In this document: positions 53,237-64,000 of the stretch, in pieces
How the letters are laid out: each line of letters starts with the position of its first letter
How positions within the stretch are numbered: position 1 is the stretch's first letter
DNA from: Dipetalonema caudispina
Lineage: Eukaryota; Nematoda; Chromadorea; Rhabditida; Onchocercidae
Length of the DNA: 64,000 bases
Direction of reading: 5' to 3'
Assembly (NCBI GenBank): GCA_013365325.1
Contig: JABVXV010000223.1
Span: 43,478 to 107,477 of the forward strand
Translations under genes and position numbers: made by a program
Notes under the pieces: generated by a model
Told to the model about the DNA's origin: nothing
Database searches by the model: none
What the model saw: only the letters and a program-made list of their open reading frames with translations

Positions 53237-55567
53237 ATGATATTGATGATTATTTTGTGCTTATTTAGTGATTTAGTTATTAGTGATCAGCCAAAATTTG
53301 CTGAAAAAATTTCAACTCGTTCAACAAGTGCAAAAGGCATCTTATTGTGCGGTCATACTCCGGCTACCGATGTTAAAGTGAGACTATTCCGGAAAGCAAG
53401 CGATGGTATGCGATTTTTTATTAACACTTGAAAATATTGAAGATATTAAATAAAAAAGTGTATAATATGAGACTACTAAAGGTCAAATGTTTAGATATGG
53501 AAAAATAGTATTTTAATAAAGATTTGATAAAACACTAAGAACTCTAAAATGCATTAAATTTGATTTTTCTAAATATTATAGCATTTTTTTCCAGTCAAAT
53601 TAAAAGGAATTTGAAAAGTTATCCAGACAGAAATATGTCTGATTCTTTTTTATTGGTGATTTAAATCGAACAAATAATTATAAATAATTATTTAGAACAA
53701 AATTGACTAGTAACCTTGAAAACGAAAAATTAGAATAATCATTCTGAACTAGCAACCTTGAAAATAAAAAATTAGAATAATCATCCTAATTTTTTATTTT
53801 CAAAATTGCTAATCATGAAAATCTCATAATGAAAATTCATTTGAATAATTATTTAAAAATGCTTCAATTAATTATTTGAACAAAAAAGCGAAGTTTGTAC
53901 AGCTAATTTCAGCACTTTTAAATAATTATTATTTTAATTTCAAGTTATTACTATTCAATTTTCGCTAATGATATTATCGTTGCATTGACCATTAACCTTG
54001 AATTGTCTCGTGTCACACGCTTTTTTAATGATCACTTATTCTTGAGAAATATTTTTTAAAGGAATTTCAGGACTATGCAAATTTTCTAACGAAAAAAAAA
54101 AAGAAAAAAAACTTTCAGATATTGAAGAAGTTCTGTCTACCAGCCAAACAACATCAAATGGAAATTTTGAAATTGAAGGTGATACAGTTGGTCGAAAAGA
54201 GCAAGACATTGCGCCAATGGTTAGATTCTATCATCGATGTGATGATGACCTGAAAAAAGATCTGAAAAAGGTTAGTTTAATTAAAATTTACTGAACAATA
54301 CAGATTTAAATTAGCAACGAACGATATGAACTAATTTTTTGAATCGATATGAGAAGCTTCAAAATTTCCAACTATGTCCAAACATTGGGATATTCTAGAA
54401 ATGATTTAACTTAACTGTATAAATTGGCCAAATATATTGTTTTAAACTCGATTACTACATTTGATACGTAAATCTGAAATTAAGAAATGTATTAATGCGA
54501 AATATAAAGCGCAGATAAAGTTTAATTAAAGTTTGAAATCAAAATAGGTTGGTTATCGAACATTCGCCATAAAATATCCGAAAGAATATGTAACGATCGG
54601 TAGAGTACCGAGGAAACCATTCGATATCGGTAAATTAAATTTGCAGGTTTGTTTTATTTGTTGAAATTCTTTTCCAACATTTGGAAAATATATGACTCAA
54701 TAGTGAGTAATCAAAAATTCAGATTCAATTAAAAGTTCGATACAAACGATCTGATAAGTGAAACTGTCGCAAAAAATATCTCACCCGATAAATTATTCAT
54801 CATTATCTTAACTGTTCCAACACTTAATTTCATTAGAGTAAACTACAATTTTGCTAATTATTCCAGATTATTTTAAAATATCGTTAAGTTCTATCCTGGA
54901 AAATATCTGCATGTTTTAATTAATTAATTAACGGCATAGACGACACACCACATGATGAAACGATATTTGAACTCATGCAGGGAAACCTAAACGAATTAAT
55001 TATCCATCGTCTTAACTTAACGTCCATCTAACCGCTAATTCATGCGCCAGCCCTAATACTGTACTTCATTGCTTCTTTGATGGCAATTGACCTTTGACTT
55101 TGAAATAAGTCCTGGACTATCCATTTCCATTTATCAGCTAGACTAGGTAGAGTGAGATGATAAAAAGAAAGCTTGGATACATAGCAAACTGCACAGAAGA
55201 TGACCGTAGATAGATTATGTAGTCAAATATTTTGGTTTCATTATTTCATTTTAGAATTAAAAATAAGTTTATTTTGTAATTTAAAAAATTTGAAATTCCT
55301 CTTTTTTTTTACAAAAAACATTTCAAAATTTTTTCCCATTAAAATTAATTTTTTAACTATTGAAAAGTTTGCTAAATTTATGGATATATTTAATTGCATT
55401 AGTAAGTCATTCTTTTCGGAAAATTAGAAGTAAATTATAGAAAATTTGCATTACATGACGGACGTGAAATCCGTAATTTCTCAGTATTATAATTAACGAT
55501 TTGCTAAAATATCTTATTGCAGGTAGTGTATCCGAAAGAGAGACGTGATACGAAATTTGTCAATTAA
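53237..55567 (+). CDS. Secreted transthyretin-like (TTR) family protein, plus-strand copy
   Basis: Four exons in phase (53237-53405, 54119-54270, 54548-54646, 55523-55567) encode 154 residues. A signal peptide (MILMIILCLFSDLVIS) is followed by the TTR-like domain: SAKGILLCGHTPATDVKVRL, then TTSNGNFEIEGD, DIAPMVRFYHRCDD, VGYRTFAIKYPKEYV and PFDIGKLNLQVVYPKERRD. This order (first strand with LLCG, N/DG-F-E/L turn, P-x-Y-H-x-C-DD, then FxIP/YP and DIGxLNL) is characteristic of the nematode TTR-like family, whose members are small secreted proteins; some bind ligands or signal in engulfment. Oddity: only the LLCG and HRC cysteines are present after the signal peptide, and the second pair seen in the neighbour copy is missing. 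The ATG follows TTTTCAGGAG, a likely spliced-leader site. An AATAAA lies about 125 bases past the stop (55692). Confidence 0.93.
53758..53803. other. Perfect 18-bp inverted repeat inside TTR-like intron 1
   Basis: The arm at 53758-53775 and the arm at 53786-53803 are exact reverse complements with a 10-base spacer (core GAAAATAAAAAATTAG and its complement). The left arm lies in the second of two tandem ~42-bp copies that begin near 53708 (AACCTTGAAAA...TTAGAATAATCAT), so the hairpin arose beside a local duplication. Confidence 0.85.
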
Positions 55568-55691
55568 TATCGAACGAATTATGATGCTTGCATGGATTAA
55601 ATTTAATCAATCAATCATTTTTTAACCTAATCCATTGTAACAAGAAATTTTGTAATTTAAAAGTAGTGTTAAATGAGTTGAAATATATGCA

Positions 55692-55697
55692 AATAAA
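55692..55697 (+). terminator. Probable poly(A) signal of the plus-strand TTR-like gene
   Basis: AATAAA about 125 bases downstream of the TAA at 55565-55567, on the coding strand. In such AT-rich sequence the hexamer also occurs by chance, so this rests on position. Confidence 0.45.
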
Positions 55698-55832
55698 GAC
55701 ATAACTGACAGATGAAATTTGCATATTATAAAACAAAAAATTAAATTCGAAAAAAATGCATTAACATGGCGAATCATTTCTATGTTAGAATAACATTAAT
55801 AATTACTTAACTTTATTCTTGCAAACGCAAAG

Positions 55833-55835
<3 letters not shown>

Positions 55836-55888
<53 letters not shown>
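55836..55888. repeat. (GT)n microsatellite between the TTR-like genes
   Basis: 53 bases of uninterrupted TG/GT dinucleotide in the short interval between the two convergent stop codons (55567 and 56073). It is the only long GT array in the window and a likely length polymorphism. Confidence 0.95.
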
Positions 55889-55895
<7 letters not shown>

Positions 55896-56072
55896 GACAT
55901 CGTACATTTATTGTTGATTGATCGTTGCATATATCATCGTTAGAAACATTAATATATTCGAATAACAAATTATTCAAATTAATTAATGATTTATTTGAAG
56001 AAGAAAAGAAGCAAAATATGATTGAGATAAAATTTCATATTTATAAAAATATGAACATCAAACATATCACAA

Positions 56073-56925
56073 TTAATGTAAACATTCTCGTCCTTCTTCC
56101 TCAAAATATCCATGCAAATTTAATATACCAATATCGATCCATTGTTCCGGTTTAGGTTCGCCATTGTGAATAAATTTTTTCGGTATTTTAAATGCTATTT
56201 TACGTTTACATGGCTAAAATAACAATTCTTTATTTCATTTAAAATAAAAATTAATATGTAAAAAATTATATAAAAAATAAATGGTGATATTGAATATTTT
56301 ATTGTGAATTTTTTGCAATACTTTTTTTTTTTTGCCGCACTATTTTTATTTCTTAAAAAAAAAAAAAAAAAAATGCACCGTTAATTCATCCTGACAATCG
56401 GTCCATACATATAGCACTGGATCGATATCAGTTAGCTCGCGTGTACTTCCATTTAATTCAAATTTTCCATCCGGATCAATTATTTTCTCATCAAGCGTAT
56501 CATCTGGATCAGGACCTAAATGTCACTGCAAAATGAACAGAAATAAGTTAAAAATATTTTCATTAATTAGCAGATAATTTTTTTGAAAGCAATTTTACAT
56601 AGTTCTAAAATATTTGTTTTTTAATTTATAATTTACTAAGATATTATTTTATTTCAGTACTTTCAAATTCTTTGCATTCTATATTAGATACGTAAATGAT
56701 CAAGATGTCATAGGATCAGCTGAAAGATTCATAATTGACACATTTCAATTCAAACGATTTGACATACAAACCTGTATCAAGGTCAACAATACGAACTTTA
56801 GTTTCATTAGCCGGTCTTGAACCGCACAGTAATTGTCCACGTATCGCAACACCTTGTTTTCGTAATGCACTAACATCGATCACGAATGTGAATGATAAAA
56901 TTAGTGATAAACACCATGTAAACAT
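56073..56925 (-). CDS. Secreted transthyretin-like (TTR) family protein, minus-strand copy
   Basis: Three exons in phase (56925-56772, 56515-56379, 56213-56073) encode 143 residues. A signal peptide (MFTWCLSLILSFTFVIDVSA) precedes AIRGQLLCGSRPANETKVRI, PDDTLDEKIIDPDGKFELNG, DIDPVLYVWTDCQD, PCKRKIAFKIPKKFI, WIDIGILNLHGYFEEE and the tail GREC-LH. This is the canonical TTR-like layout with four cysteines after the signal peptide (LLCG, TDC, PCK, REC), presumably two disulphides. The exon junctions fall at the same place as in the plus-strand copy after the first beta strands (both split a codon after the first base), supporting common descent, but the proteins are clearly diverged. A TTTTCAG acceptor about 15 bases before the ATG suggests a 5' intron or trans-splice site. 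The gene converges on the plus-strand copy, stop to stop about 500 bases. Confidence 0.93.
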
Positions 56926-56999
56926 TTTTGGAATATGAACTGAAAATTGAAAAGTTTCTTTGTCCTTTATTTGACGTAGACTTGACGTAACGGCGATAT

Positions 57000-58360
57000 T
57001 TGAGCTGGTAAATGTTTAAGAATGCTTACATTAAATTTGCTTATGCTAATTATTGATAATGTTACATTGTATGAAGTTTTAGTGAAGCTAAATCTATCCG
57101 AAGTACATGAAAAAAATTGATTCTCAATCTTCTATTCTATCCTCATTCCTTTCCTTCTCAACATAAATCAAAAATGAACTGAATAACTTTTAAATTTAAA
57201 AAAAAAAGCCTATGCAAATTCCATCTCACCAAAAAATTTATCTCAATTAAACTTCATTAAGAATGAATAATTTGGCAAGTTTGACAGTTCAAGCAAATAA
57301 ACAAATAAACTAAGGAATGAACAGATAAATAATTCGGTGAAATTGTAAGTGAAAATGAAAAAAAACTCAAAAACTAATTTTGAGTAATTCGAATTGTTAC
57401 TTTAAATTATAATAATATTATTATTTTTACTTATTCTTATTACCATTAGTGATGACAGCAAGCATTGATAATAATATGAAGTGATAACGAAGGGAACAGC
57501 ACAGATGTTGTAAGAAGAATGAAAATAGGATCGAAAGAAGATTTGGATCAAAATTGAGATCGAGATCGAGATCGAGATCGAGATTGGGATCTCATAGCTA
57601 ATAGACGAGTCGAATAGAAGATGAGAAATAACTAAATGAAATATGATGCAGCTGTTGTTAAGTGATAATACAATTTAATTAATTTCTTCCTTAGCTGAAA
57701 TTGACATTTAAAAAAAAAAAATTTTTTTTTCAACGAAATATTCATTAATAATTTTGATCGTTAAATAGAGAAGAAGTAAGTTCAATATTTGTTCGGTTTT
57801 AATTTTAGTATAATAATCGGAAAACTCTAACATTCTTAAGCTTCAAACAAATGAAAAATACACAGCCAAATGTTTTCCTTTTCAGAGAATTAAAAATTTA
57901 ATCCGATGATAAAATTATTAAATTCTGAAGTAATCAATTTTAGAGAATTTACATTTAAGCATTTACAATACATACTGTTCATTTTCAGGAACCAACATTA
58001 TCAATTCGATACTTACCGAAGTGATCGTTTGTAAGGTGAAATTTCGGAATACACAGCAAGAAGGATGTAGAAATTGGAAGAAATGAAGTTATCAAATGTT
58101 GAGAACTGTAAATTTCAAGAGTGATTCACTTAAGGATTAGCTTCTTCTAATTAATTTTAAATTTTGTTTTGCTAGTTTAGATAATAAAATTATTATTTGA
58201 TATAAAAATGTTAAAAAAAATTTTTTGAGATAAAATTTGAGTTAGTGGTTTTGAAAGTAATTTAGAAATTTGACCTCTGTAAAAAATTGTGTTCAAAATT
58301 GTTAAACAGTTAATGATCATTAGAAGGATTATCTAAAAATTAATAGATTAGTTATGAGTA
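57000..58360. other. Intergenic region upstream of the minus-strand TTR-like gene
   Basis: AT-rich sequence without supported genes, presumably including the promoter of the minus-strand TTR-like gene. It contains a GAGATC hexamer array at 57556-57585. Confidence 0.6.
57556..57585. repeat. (GAGATC)4-5 hexamer array
   Basis: Four perfect GAGATC units followed by GAGATT. Each junction contains GATC and ATCGAGAT words. The array is short but GC-rich for this region. Confidence 0.9.
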
Positions 58361-58365
58361 AAGGT

Positions 58366-58710
58366 TAGAAATATTTGTCGCAAGATCTTTTCACCATACG
58401 AAATTATGTTTTATTCAATGATGAAAAGGGAAATCACAAGCTAGGAATTTCCATCGGACGTGACCTCACAGAATGCAGGATTTGTTGGATACGGATAATA
58501 GAGTGTTCTTCTATCGTCTTTTCACTCCAATTCGTTTACTTAAATTATTTTTCCATCAATAAATTACTTAAATAGTCATCATTCAATTGTCGCTTTTTAC
58601 CGCGTACTCTCAGATGGAAAAATGAGAACTACGATATCAGTCAATTCGGTTGTATTCCCTGCAAGTGCGGGATATCCAGGAAAAGCTGAACGCTGCTTCC
58701 AAAACTATCT
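58366..58710 (+). other. Exon-like island, possibly PDZ-related relic
   Basis: After a GGTTAG acceptor-like site a plus-strand frame reads KYLSQDLFTIRNYVLFNDEK, then GNHKLGISIGRDLTECRICW and IRII. About 110 bases later a CTCTCAG opens a frame beginning GKMRTTISVNSVVFPASAG. A K-LG-ISI segment followed by DG-(K/R)-(M/L)-R...ISVN is the layout of the start and middle of a PDZ domain, as known from that family, but residues are missing around the second block and the two pieces do not join in phase with the donors I can see. A decayed exon pair is as likely as an active gene. Confidence 0.22.
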
Positions 58711-59321
58711 TTTCTATTGATTTTCTTACACAATCATTTCCTGATTCAGAGCTTTCAGTGCTAAATCCATTATAAAAAAGTAATCAATTCAAAGGAATTC
58801 TTTCAAATGAACTTCACGTAATCACGTATAGTGACTTATATTCCGCATTTCTTCCTCTAATACAACAAGCTTATATTACCGAACTTCCACGTGTGATCAC
58901 GTATAAAAGTGTGTATTCACATTTTTTCCATATAATAATTTTTATGCTTAAATATGTGGTAATTTCACACATATGTATGTTTTATTTCGATTATAAATAA
59001 AATAAAATTTACAGCAATACATCATGCATGAAATTTTTAATTCCAGTACATAATTAATAACATTTTGGAATTATTAAAAGCAATATAAAAGAAAGAAAAG
59101 AAAAAAAAAAGAAAGAAAGAGAGGATTATTTGAAGAAAGATTGATAAGAAGAAAGAGAAGAAAGAGATCATAATGATAAGATAAATATAAGAGGAAGAAA
59201 TGATCACATAATAATATATATTTCCATTCATCAATCATATCATCATGAATTGATATTTTTTTTTTTTTTTTTTTCATCATTAAAAAATTTTTTCCAAAAT
59301 AATTGAATAAATTTTAAATTA

Positions 59322-60674
59322 TTATTTCTCTTCATCATTTCTACTTTGTTGACATTGTTTTTTACGTAAATTATTCACTTCCTGATCTTCCAATTTATCA
59401 GCAACTGCTGCACTATACACATCTTTTTGTTCCTCCTAGAAAAGTAGAAGAAGAGAAGAAAATGCAAACAAAAAAACATTATAAAATTAAATTTTAAAAT
59501 TACTGTTTTTTTTTTTCTTTGCTACTACTAATTATTAATTGCTATTTGAAATTATTAAATTATTGAAATTACTATTTACTATTATTAAATATTTACATTG
59601 ATTTTTTTAGTATGTTTTTTATTAAGTAATATGTGCTAATATTTTTATTATCTTTTGTAATATTTATGCATTATTTTCTATACCTTTTTGTATTATTTAT
59701 GTAATATTTATTTATTCTAATAATATACATTATATTTCAATATTTTTCAATACTTTATGATAATTAATATTTTACGACAATTTGGATGAATGTAAATGAT
59801 CCATGTAAGAGAATTTTGATTATAATTGAAAATTAGCAAGCAAATTCAAATTATTGGAACTATTTTTTCGTTTCGGTTTATTTTTAGCCAATTTTATAAA
59901 TCTGTCATATATAGTAAACTTAACCGTATATGATATTTTTTGAAAGTCATTTCAGTAATTCATTCATTTATACTACAGAAATGAAAATCTACCCTTAAAT
60001 AGTTAGCTTATACTCTAATACTGTCTTCTTGGTTAATTTAAATCTCTCGGGAATATTTCATAAATTTACTTCTCATTACTGAAACAAACTCATACTATTT
60101 TATTTAATGAAATTATAAGTAAAAATTATGACTTACTGATGTTACAGAAAATTTCTTCATTAATCTCTCTTGTGATTCAGCCTCTGCTTGGGTGCTAAAT
60201 CGACGATGAATTTTACCGGAGGCAATTAAATGCATTAGATGTGCCGGTTCAACAGTTAGTGAATGTCGATGACTGAAATTTTAACATAGCAAATTTTCCC
60301 TTCCAAGTAAAATTTAACAAATTCAAATTCAAATTTAAATTCTACCCATCTAAATTGCATAGCAACCAGCAATAGTTCATAGTTTTGATTTTTAATGAAA
60401 TATTGCATACATTGAAAAAATATTTGTAATCAATTTTATACTGATATAGAAAGAAAAAGAAGAAATTTAGTTATTTGCAATTTAGGAATTCTGAAACATT
60501 TATCAAATTTTTGCAATAGCATTTTACACTTTTTTACTTGTAAAATCATGCTTAGGACTAAAAGTCATTTGTTTCGAAAAAAAAAAAAATGTCATTAAAA
60601 TTTAGATTTCAAACTGTTGAATAATAGCAAACACACCAATTGTCAACATTACTTTGTGACGAAGCAGCAGACAT
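59322..60674 (-). CDS. Small soluble protein of unknown function, three exons
   Basis: Three exons (60674-60637, 60272-60137, 59435-59322) join in phase with good splice sites (TTTCAG and TTCTAG acceptors; GTGTGT and GTAAGT donors) to give 95 residues from ATG to TAA. The protein starts MSAASSQSNVDNC, continues HRHSLTVEPAHLMHLIASGK then IHRRFSTQAEAESQERLMKK, and ends in a highly charged Gln/Glu/Lys/Arg tail (ADKLEDQEVNNLRKKQ). There is no signal peptide or membrane segment. The second half is probably alpha-helical and possibly coiled coil. I do not recognise the family. The first exon is short and could be preceded by a 5' non-coding exon. The two downstream exons are the best supported. Confidence 0.7.
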
Positions 60675-61640
60675 ATGCAACCTTCAGTGGAATCTTAGTT
60701 GTATTTGCAAATATTTTGCTTTTGTTCAAATCCTGAAATTAAATTTAAATCTTTTCAAAAAAGAATACAGTAAGTATAAACATGCAGTAATATTGAATAT
60801 CCGGAATGAAATTCAACATGATCAAAATCATATCATCATATATATGGCATTTTCTGAAAGTTGCGTAAATGTCTCAAGCATTCCTCTATATGTTACTTCA
60901 ATTTATTTTAATTTTGAAATGAGATACTGAACACTGTTAGTAATATTTTTAATTTCCAAAATGAGGGAATTAAATTAATCTTGCACGATTAAATAGTATT
61001 TTAATCTACTTGAACAAAATTATTATTTAATTAAATATTTTTTAAGAGTTTTAATTAACACATAATATATTTATTATATTTCGCATTCATTTATTGTAAT
61101 GCATAAAAAATTTATTTAAATAAAAATGCCAATGAATGGTGGAATAATTATTTTGCTTATTTAAGATTTGAAACAAAATTACTGTAATGTTCATTACCGT
61201 ACCTATTGAATGTATGCTGATTCCTAAAAAGACGATCAAAAGTGTTTGCTATGAAAACTTTTCGAATAATTTTATTCGTTTACAAATAGTTTGTAGTTGA
61301 ATTGAATTCCTCAGAAGATAACATTTTAGTCACGAGAATTATTAATTATAGGAATTAATTTTCGAAATGTGAACACCGTAGTAACCACAGTCTAGATTCG
61401 TGTTAATTTCTATTCATGAAAATTTGTTAATTAAACTGATCAATTTCCTGGATGTAAAAAGAGGAAAGAAAAATTCGATTTAATATTAAAATTGTCCATG
61501 TCTCGACTCTACCACTCCATATGTCTTGTCTTTTCTCGTCTTCGAAATCGATATCATCGATAAACGAAAAGCAAACAAAATATTTTTCTAGATTTTCTTA
61601 AAATTGCTATACGTCATAAAAACTCTCAAATAATAACGGT
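60675..61640. other. AT-rich intergenic stretch
   Basis: No gene seen. The plus-strand open frame at 60640-60930 overlaps the first exon of the small minus-strand gene on the opposite strand and is taken as a shadow. Confidence 0.6.
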
Positions 61641-61646
61641 AACAGT

Positions 61647-61702
61647 AGCAATAATAATAATAATAATTAATGATGATAATAGTACCAATGATGATGATAA
61701 TA

Positions 61703-61762
<60 letters not shown>

Positions 61763-61780
61763 AATAATAATAATGATAAC

Positions 61781-61815
<35 letters not shown>

Positions 61816-61877
61816 TAATAATAGTAATAATAATAATAGTAATAATAATAATAATGATAATAATAATAATAATAGTA

Positions 61878-61975
<98 letters not shown>

Positions 61976-62033
61976 GATAATAATAACAAATAACAATAGT
62001 AATAAATATGAATAATAATAAATAGCAATAACT
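61647..62033. repeat. Long imperfect (TAA)n array
   Basis: About 390 bases of TAA/ATT trinucleotide with scattered TAG, TGA and AAC variants; the right half (about 61880-61970) is nearly pure. All six frames are open through parts of it, giving polyisoleucine, polyleucine, polytyrosine or polyasparagine frames that are artefacts of the repeat. Confidence 0.97.
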
Positions 62034-62278
62034 CATACTAACAAATGAAAAATAACAATTTACGATATATAAATAAAGGATAACTTTATTATAAAGAATT
62101 TGAATTTTAAATCTTTGAAATTAGTTACTTGATATCTTTTTTTTTTTCATCATCATAAAAATTGATAACATGCGCAACAGTGTTGTAACAACGTCTCTAG
62201 CAATTAATATAGTAAAAATGGAAAAAGCACTGCCCAATTAATCAAAAATATCATTGCCACAAGAAATGTACTTTCGGT

Positions 62279-63513
62279 TTATTCGGCAGCACAATTTGTA
62301 ACTCTTTCCTTGAAAAAATTATGTTTATTTTGAATTCCCAGGAAAGATAAGGAAAGAATTATCTTGCCACAGGATTGCACAAGCTTGCTAAATGTGAAAA
62401 CCAGAAATACTGCGAAATGAGTCCTTCCAGTCTTTTTTCCAATATTCAATTTATTGGACTTCTTTAACACCTCCGATAAAAGCTGCGCCAATTTTTTTTA
62501 ATAAATATGATTTACCCTCGTTCTTTCTCTACACTCACTCTTTCTTCTTTTGTCTTCTCCTAGAAGTTTTCAGAATGCTAAGAATTGAAGAGATCGTATG
62601 AAGGTTAAAAGTATTTAAGTACTAACTAATATATAAATATGCTAACAGCAATAAATCGATTTATAACTTCATTAATTCCAATCTTAACAAATAAATCGGT
62701 TAAATATTCTGAAGTCAAATTGAATAAAAACAATTCAGCACGCTGACGGAAATTGTCGAATATTTTTCCATACGAAAAATTCTTTTTTGCACTAAAAGAA
62801 TTTAAATTCAAACAGTAAAGTAATTACATAGAAATGGATCATAAATAATGTAAACTTAGAAAGAAGCAATTTCAATTTAACTTTTTTTGTTATCATTCAG
62901 AAGCTGATCCCAACATTTATTTCTTTTTTAGCTATAGCAAATATATTTCCTTGCATACACTTCCATGAAACAGTTTTACTTACTTTTTTCAAAAAAACTA
63001 TCTAACATCATCTGCTTTCCTAATGATTTAATTATCCAGGCTCAACATTTCAGCTAACTAAAAAAATCGTTATTAAAAAATTTTCCTGCCGAATTATTTT
63101 TTTCAACAAATTGCTCAAATATGTTCAAAGAGTTCGAAAAGTTCCTAAAGCAATTATCCATTTTGTGATATAAAGAAACCATCTCATTCATCTTGAAGTT
63201 GAAATTACAGCTGTGCTTTAGAAATTAATCAATGTGCAGTTGCCGCCAAGAAACTACATTGCTTTTTTTCAGTAGCAATTTGGACTAGTTATCATTGCAG
63301 TATTACATGCAGTGCTGCTATCGATCAAGACTTGTTGAATTTGCAACTGAAAGGGATTTTTTAATAAAAGTATTCACAAAAATTACCAAAACTGTATAAT
63401 TTAATCTTCTCATCTAAGTCGGTAATTTATTTTTAATTACGTACCACTTGTTTAAAAAGAGGTAGTAAACAACGTTCTGCAGCAAACGTGATGCGATGAC
63501 GGTAGATGAAAAG
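62279..63513 (-). CDS. Candidate 3' part of an unrecognised gene (three exons)
   Basis: Three minus-strand stretches are compatible in phase: 63513-63445 (acceptor TTCTCAG, donor GTACGT; reads FSSTVIASRLLQNVVYYLFL), 62791-62668 (acceptor TTTTAG; reads AKKNFSYGKIFDNFRQRAEL then FLFNLTSEYLTDLFVKIG; weak donor GTTATA) and 62482-62279 (acceptor GCGCAG; reads LLSEVLKKSNKLNIGKKTGR... and ends ERVTNCAAE-stop). The 5' end would lie in or beyond the right edge of the window. Composition is better than the flanks, but the first exon is also open in another frame (LFIYRHRITFAAERC) and no family is recognised. Confidence 0.35.
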
Positions 63514-63819
63514 CTGAGAAGAATAAGCCTTATTAGTAGCGAAATACGTATTTTTTTTTATTTCTTTGCAAACTAATTAAGTCAGATAAATATTTATGAA
63601 ACAAAAAAAAATTGTACAAAAATTGCCTAGTTGATCAATACGTGCGTGAAAGGGGCAATAAAACGCTGATCCGTAAATTATAAATGTGATTGCTTATGAC
63701 TGATATCACATGCCTTTTTGCTTACTTCATTCCAATTCTATTTATATCCATACACCTTCAAAAACTATTAATTTCGTGTCACTATTTTAGGTTTAAAGTT
63801 AATAGACTTATGTCATTAA

Positions 63820-64000
<181 letters not shown>

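Noticed and set aside
56735..56938. Plus-strand 67-codon frame
   Set aside because: Antisense shadow of the first exon of the minus-strand TTR-like gene.
61588..62036. Several overlapping open frames of 80-146 codons on both strands
   Set aside because: They are poly-Ile, poly-Leu, poly-Tyr or poly-Asn readings of the TAA trinucleotide array and appear in every frame.

Overview
The window looks like nuclear DNA of a parasitic nematode, most probably a spirurid/filarial species. The evidence is a very AT-rich background full of A/T runs and simple repeats, small exons split by short introns with the TTTCAG-type nematode acceptor, acceptor sites placed just before start codons as in spliced-leader trans-splicing, and two genes of the nematode-expanded transthyretin-like (TTR) family. 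I saw no bacterial features, tRNA, rRNA, recognisable transposon or CRISPR array.

Layout. From 1 to about 39 kb there is no gene I can name. This stretch holds simple repeats, a 42-bp tandem repeat (about 9.8-10.0 kb), a 28-bp CpG-rich tandem repeat (about 24.9-25.1 kb), a perfect hairpin (11.8 kb) and scattered open stretches of better composition that may be exons of genes with long introns (6.1, 10.7, 20.7, 23.8, 30.8, 33.6, 35.6 and 36.2 kb). From about 38.0 to 39.1 kb, just downstream of the helicase gene and on the same strand, lie small candidate reading frames that could be operon partners. From 39.4 to 50.3 kb, on the minus strand, a 17-exon gene reads through in phase and encodes a DDX19/Dbp5-type DEAD-box RNA helicase with all catalytic motifs, preceded by a long disordered N-terminal extension carrying seven FG dipeptides. 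From 53.2 to 56.9 kb two secreted TTR-like genes sit tail to tail (plus-strand 4 exons, minus-strand 3 exons), separated by a GT microsatellite. From 59.3 to 60.7 kb a three-exon minus-strand gene encodes an unrecognised 95-residue soluble protein. From 61.6 to 62.0 kb and again at the right edge there are long TAA arrays, and between them (62.3-63.5 kb) three phase-compatible candidate exons of an unknown minus-strand gene.

Functionally, the helicase is expected to act at the cytoplasmic face of the nuclear pore in mRNA export. The TTR-like proteins are expected to be secreted small beta-sandwich proteins. Nothing in the sequence suggests that these two groups work together; they are simply neighbours. 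The most unusual item is the helicase: it carries a nucleoporin-like FG-containing extension on the same polypeptide as the Dbp5 core, which by inference could anchor the enzyme in the pore.
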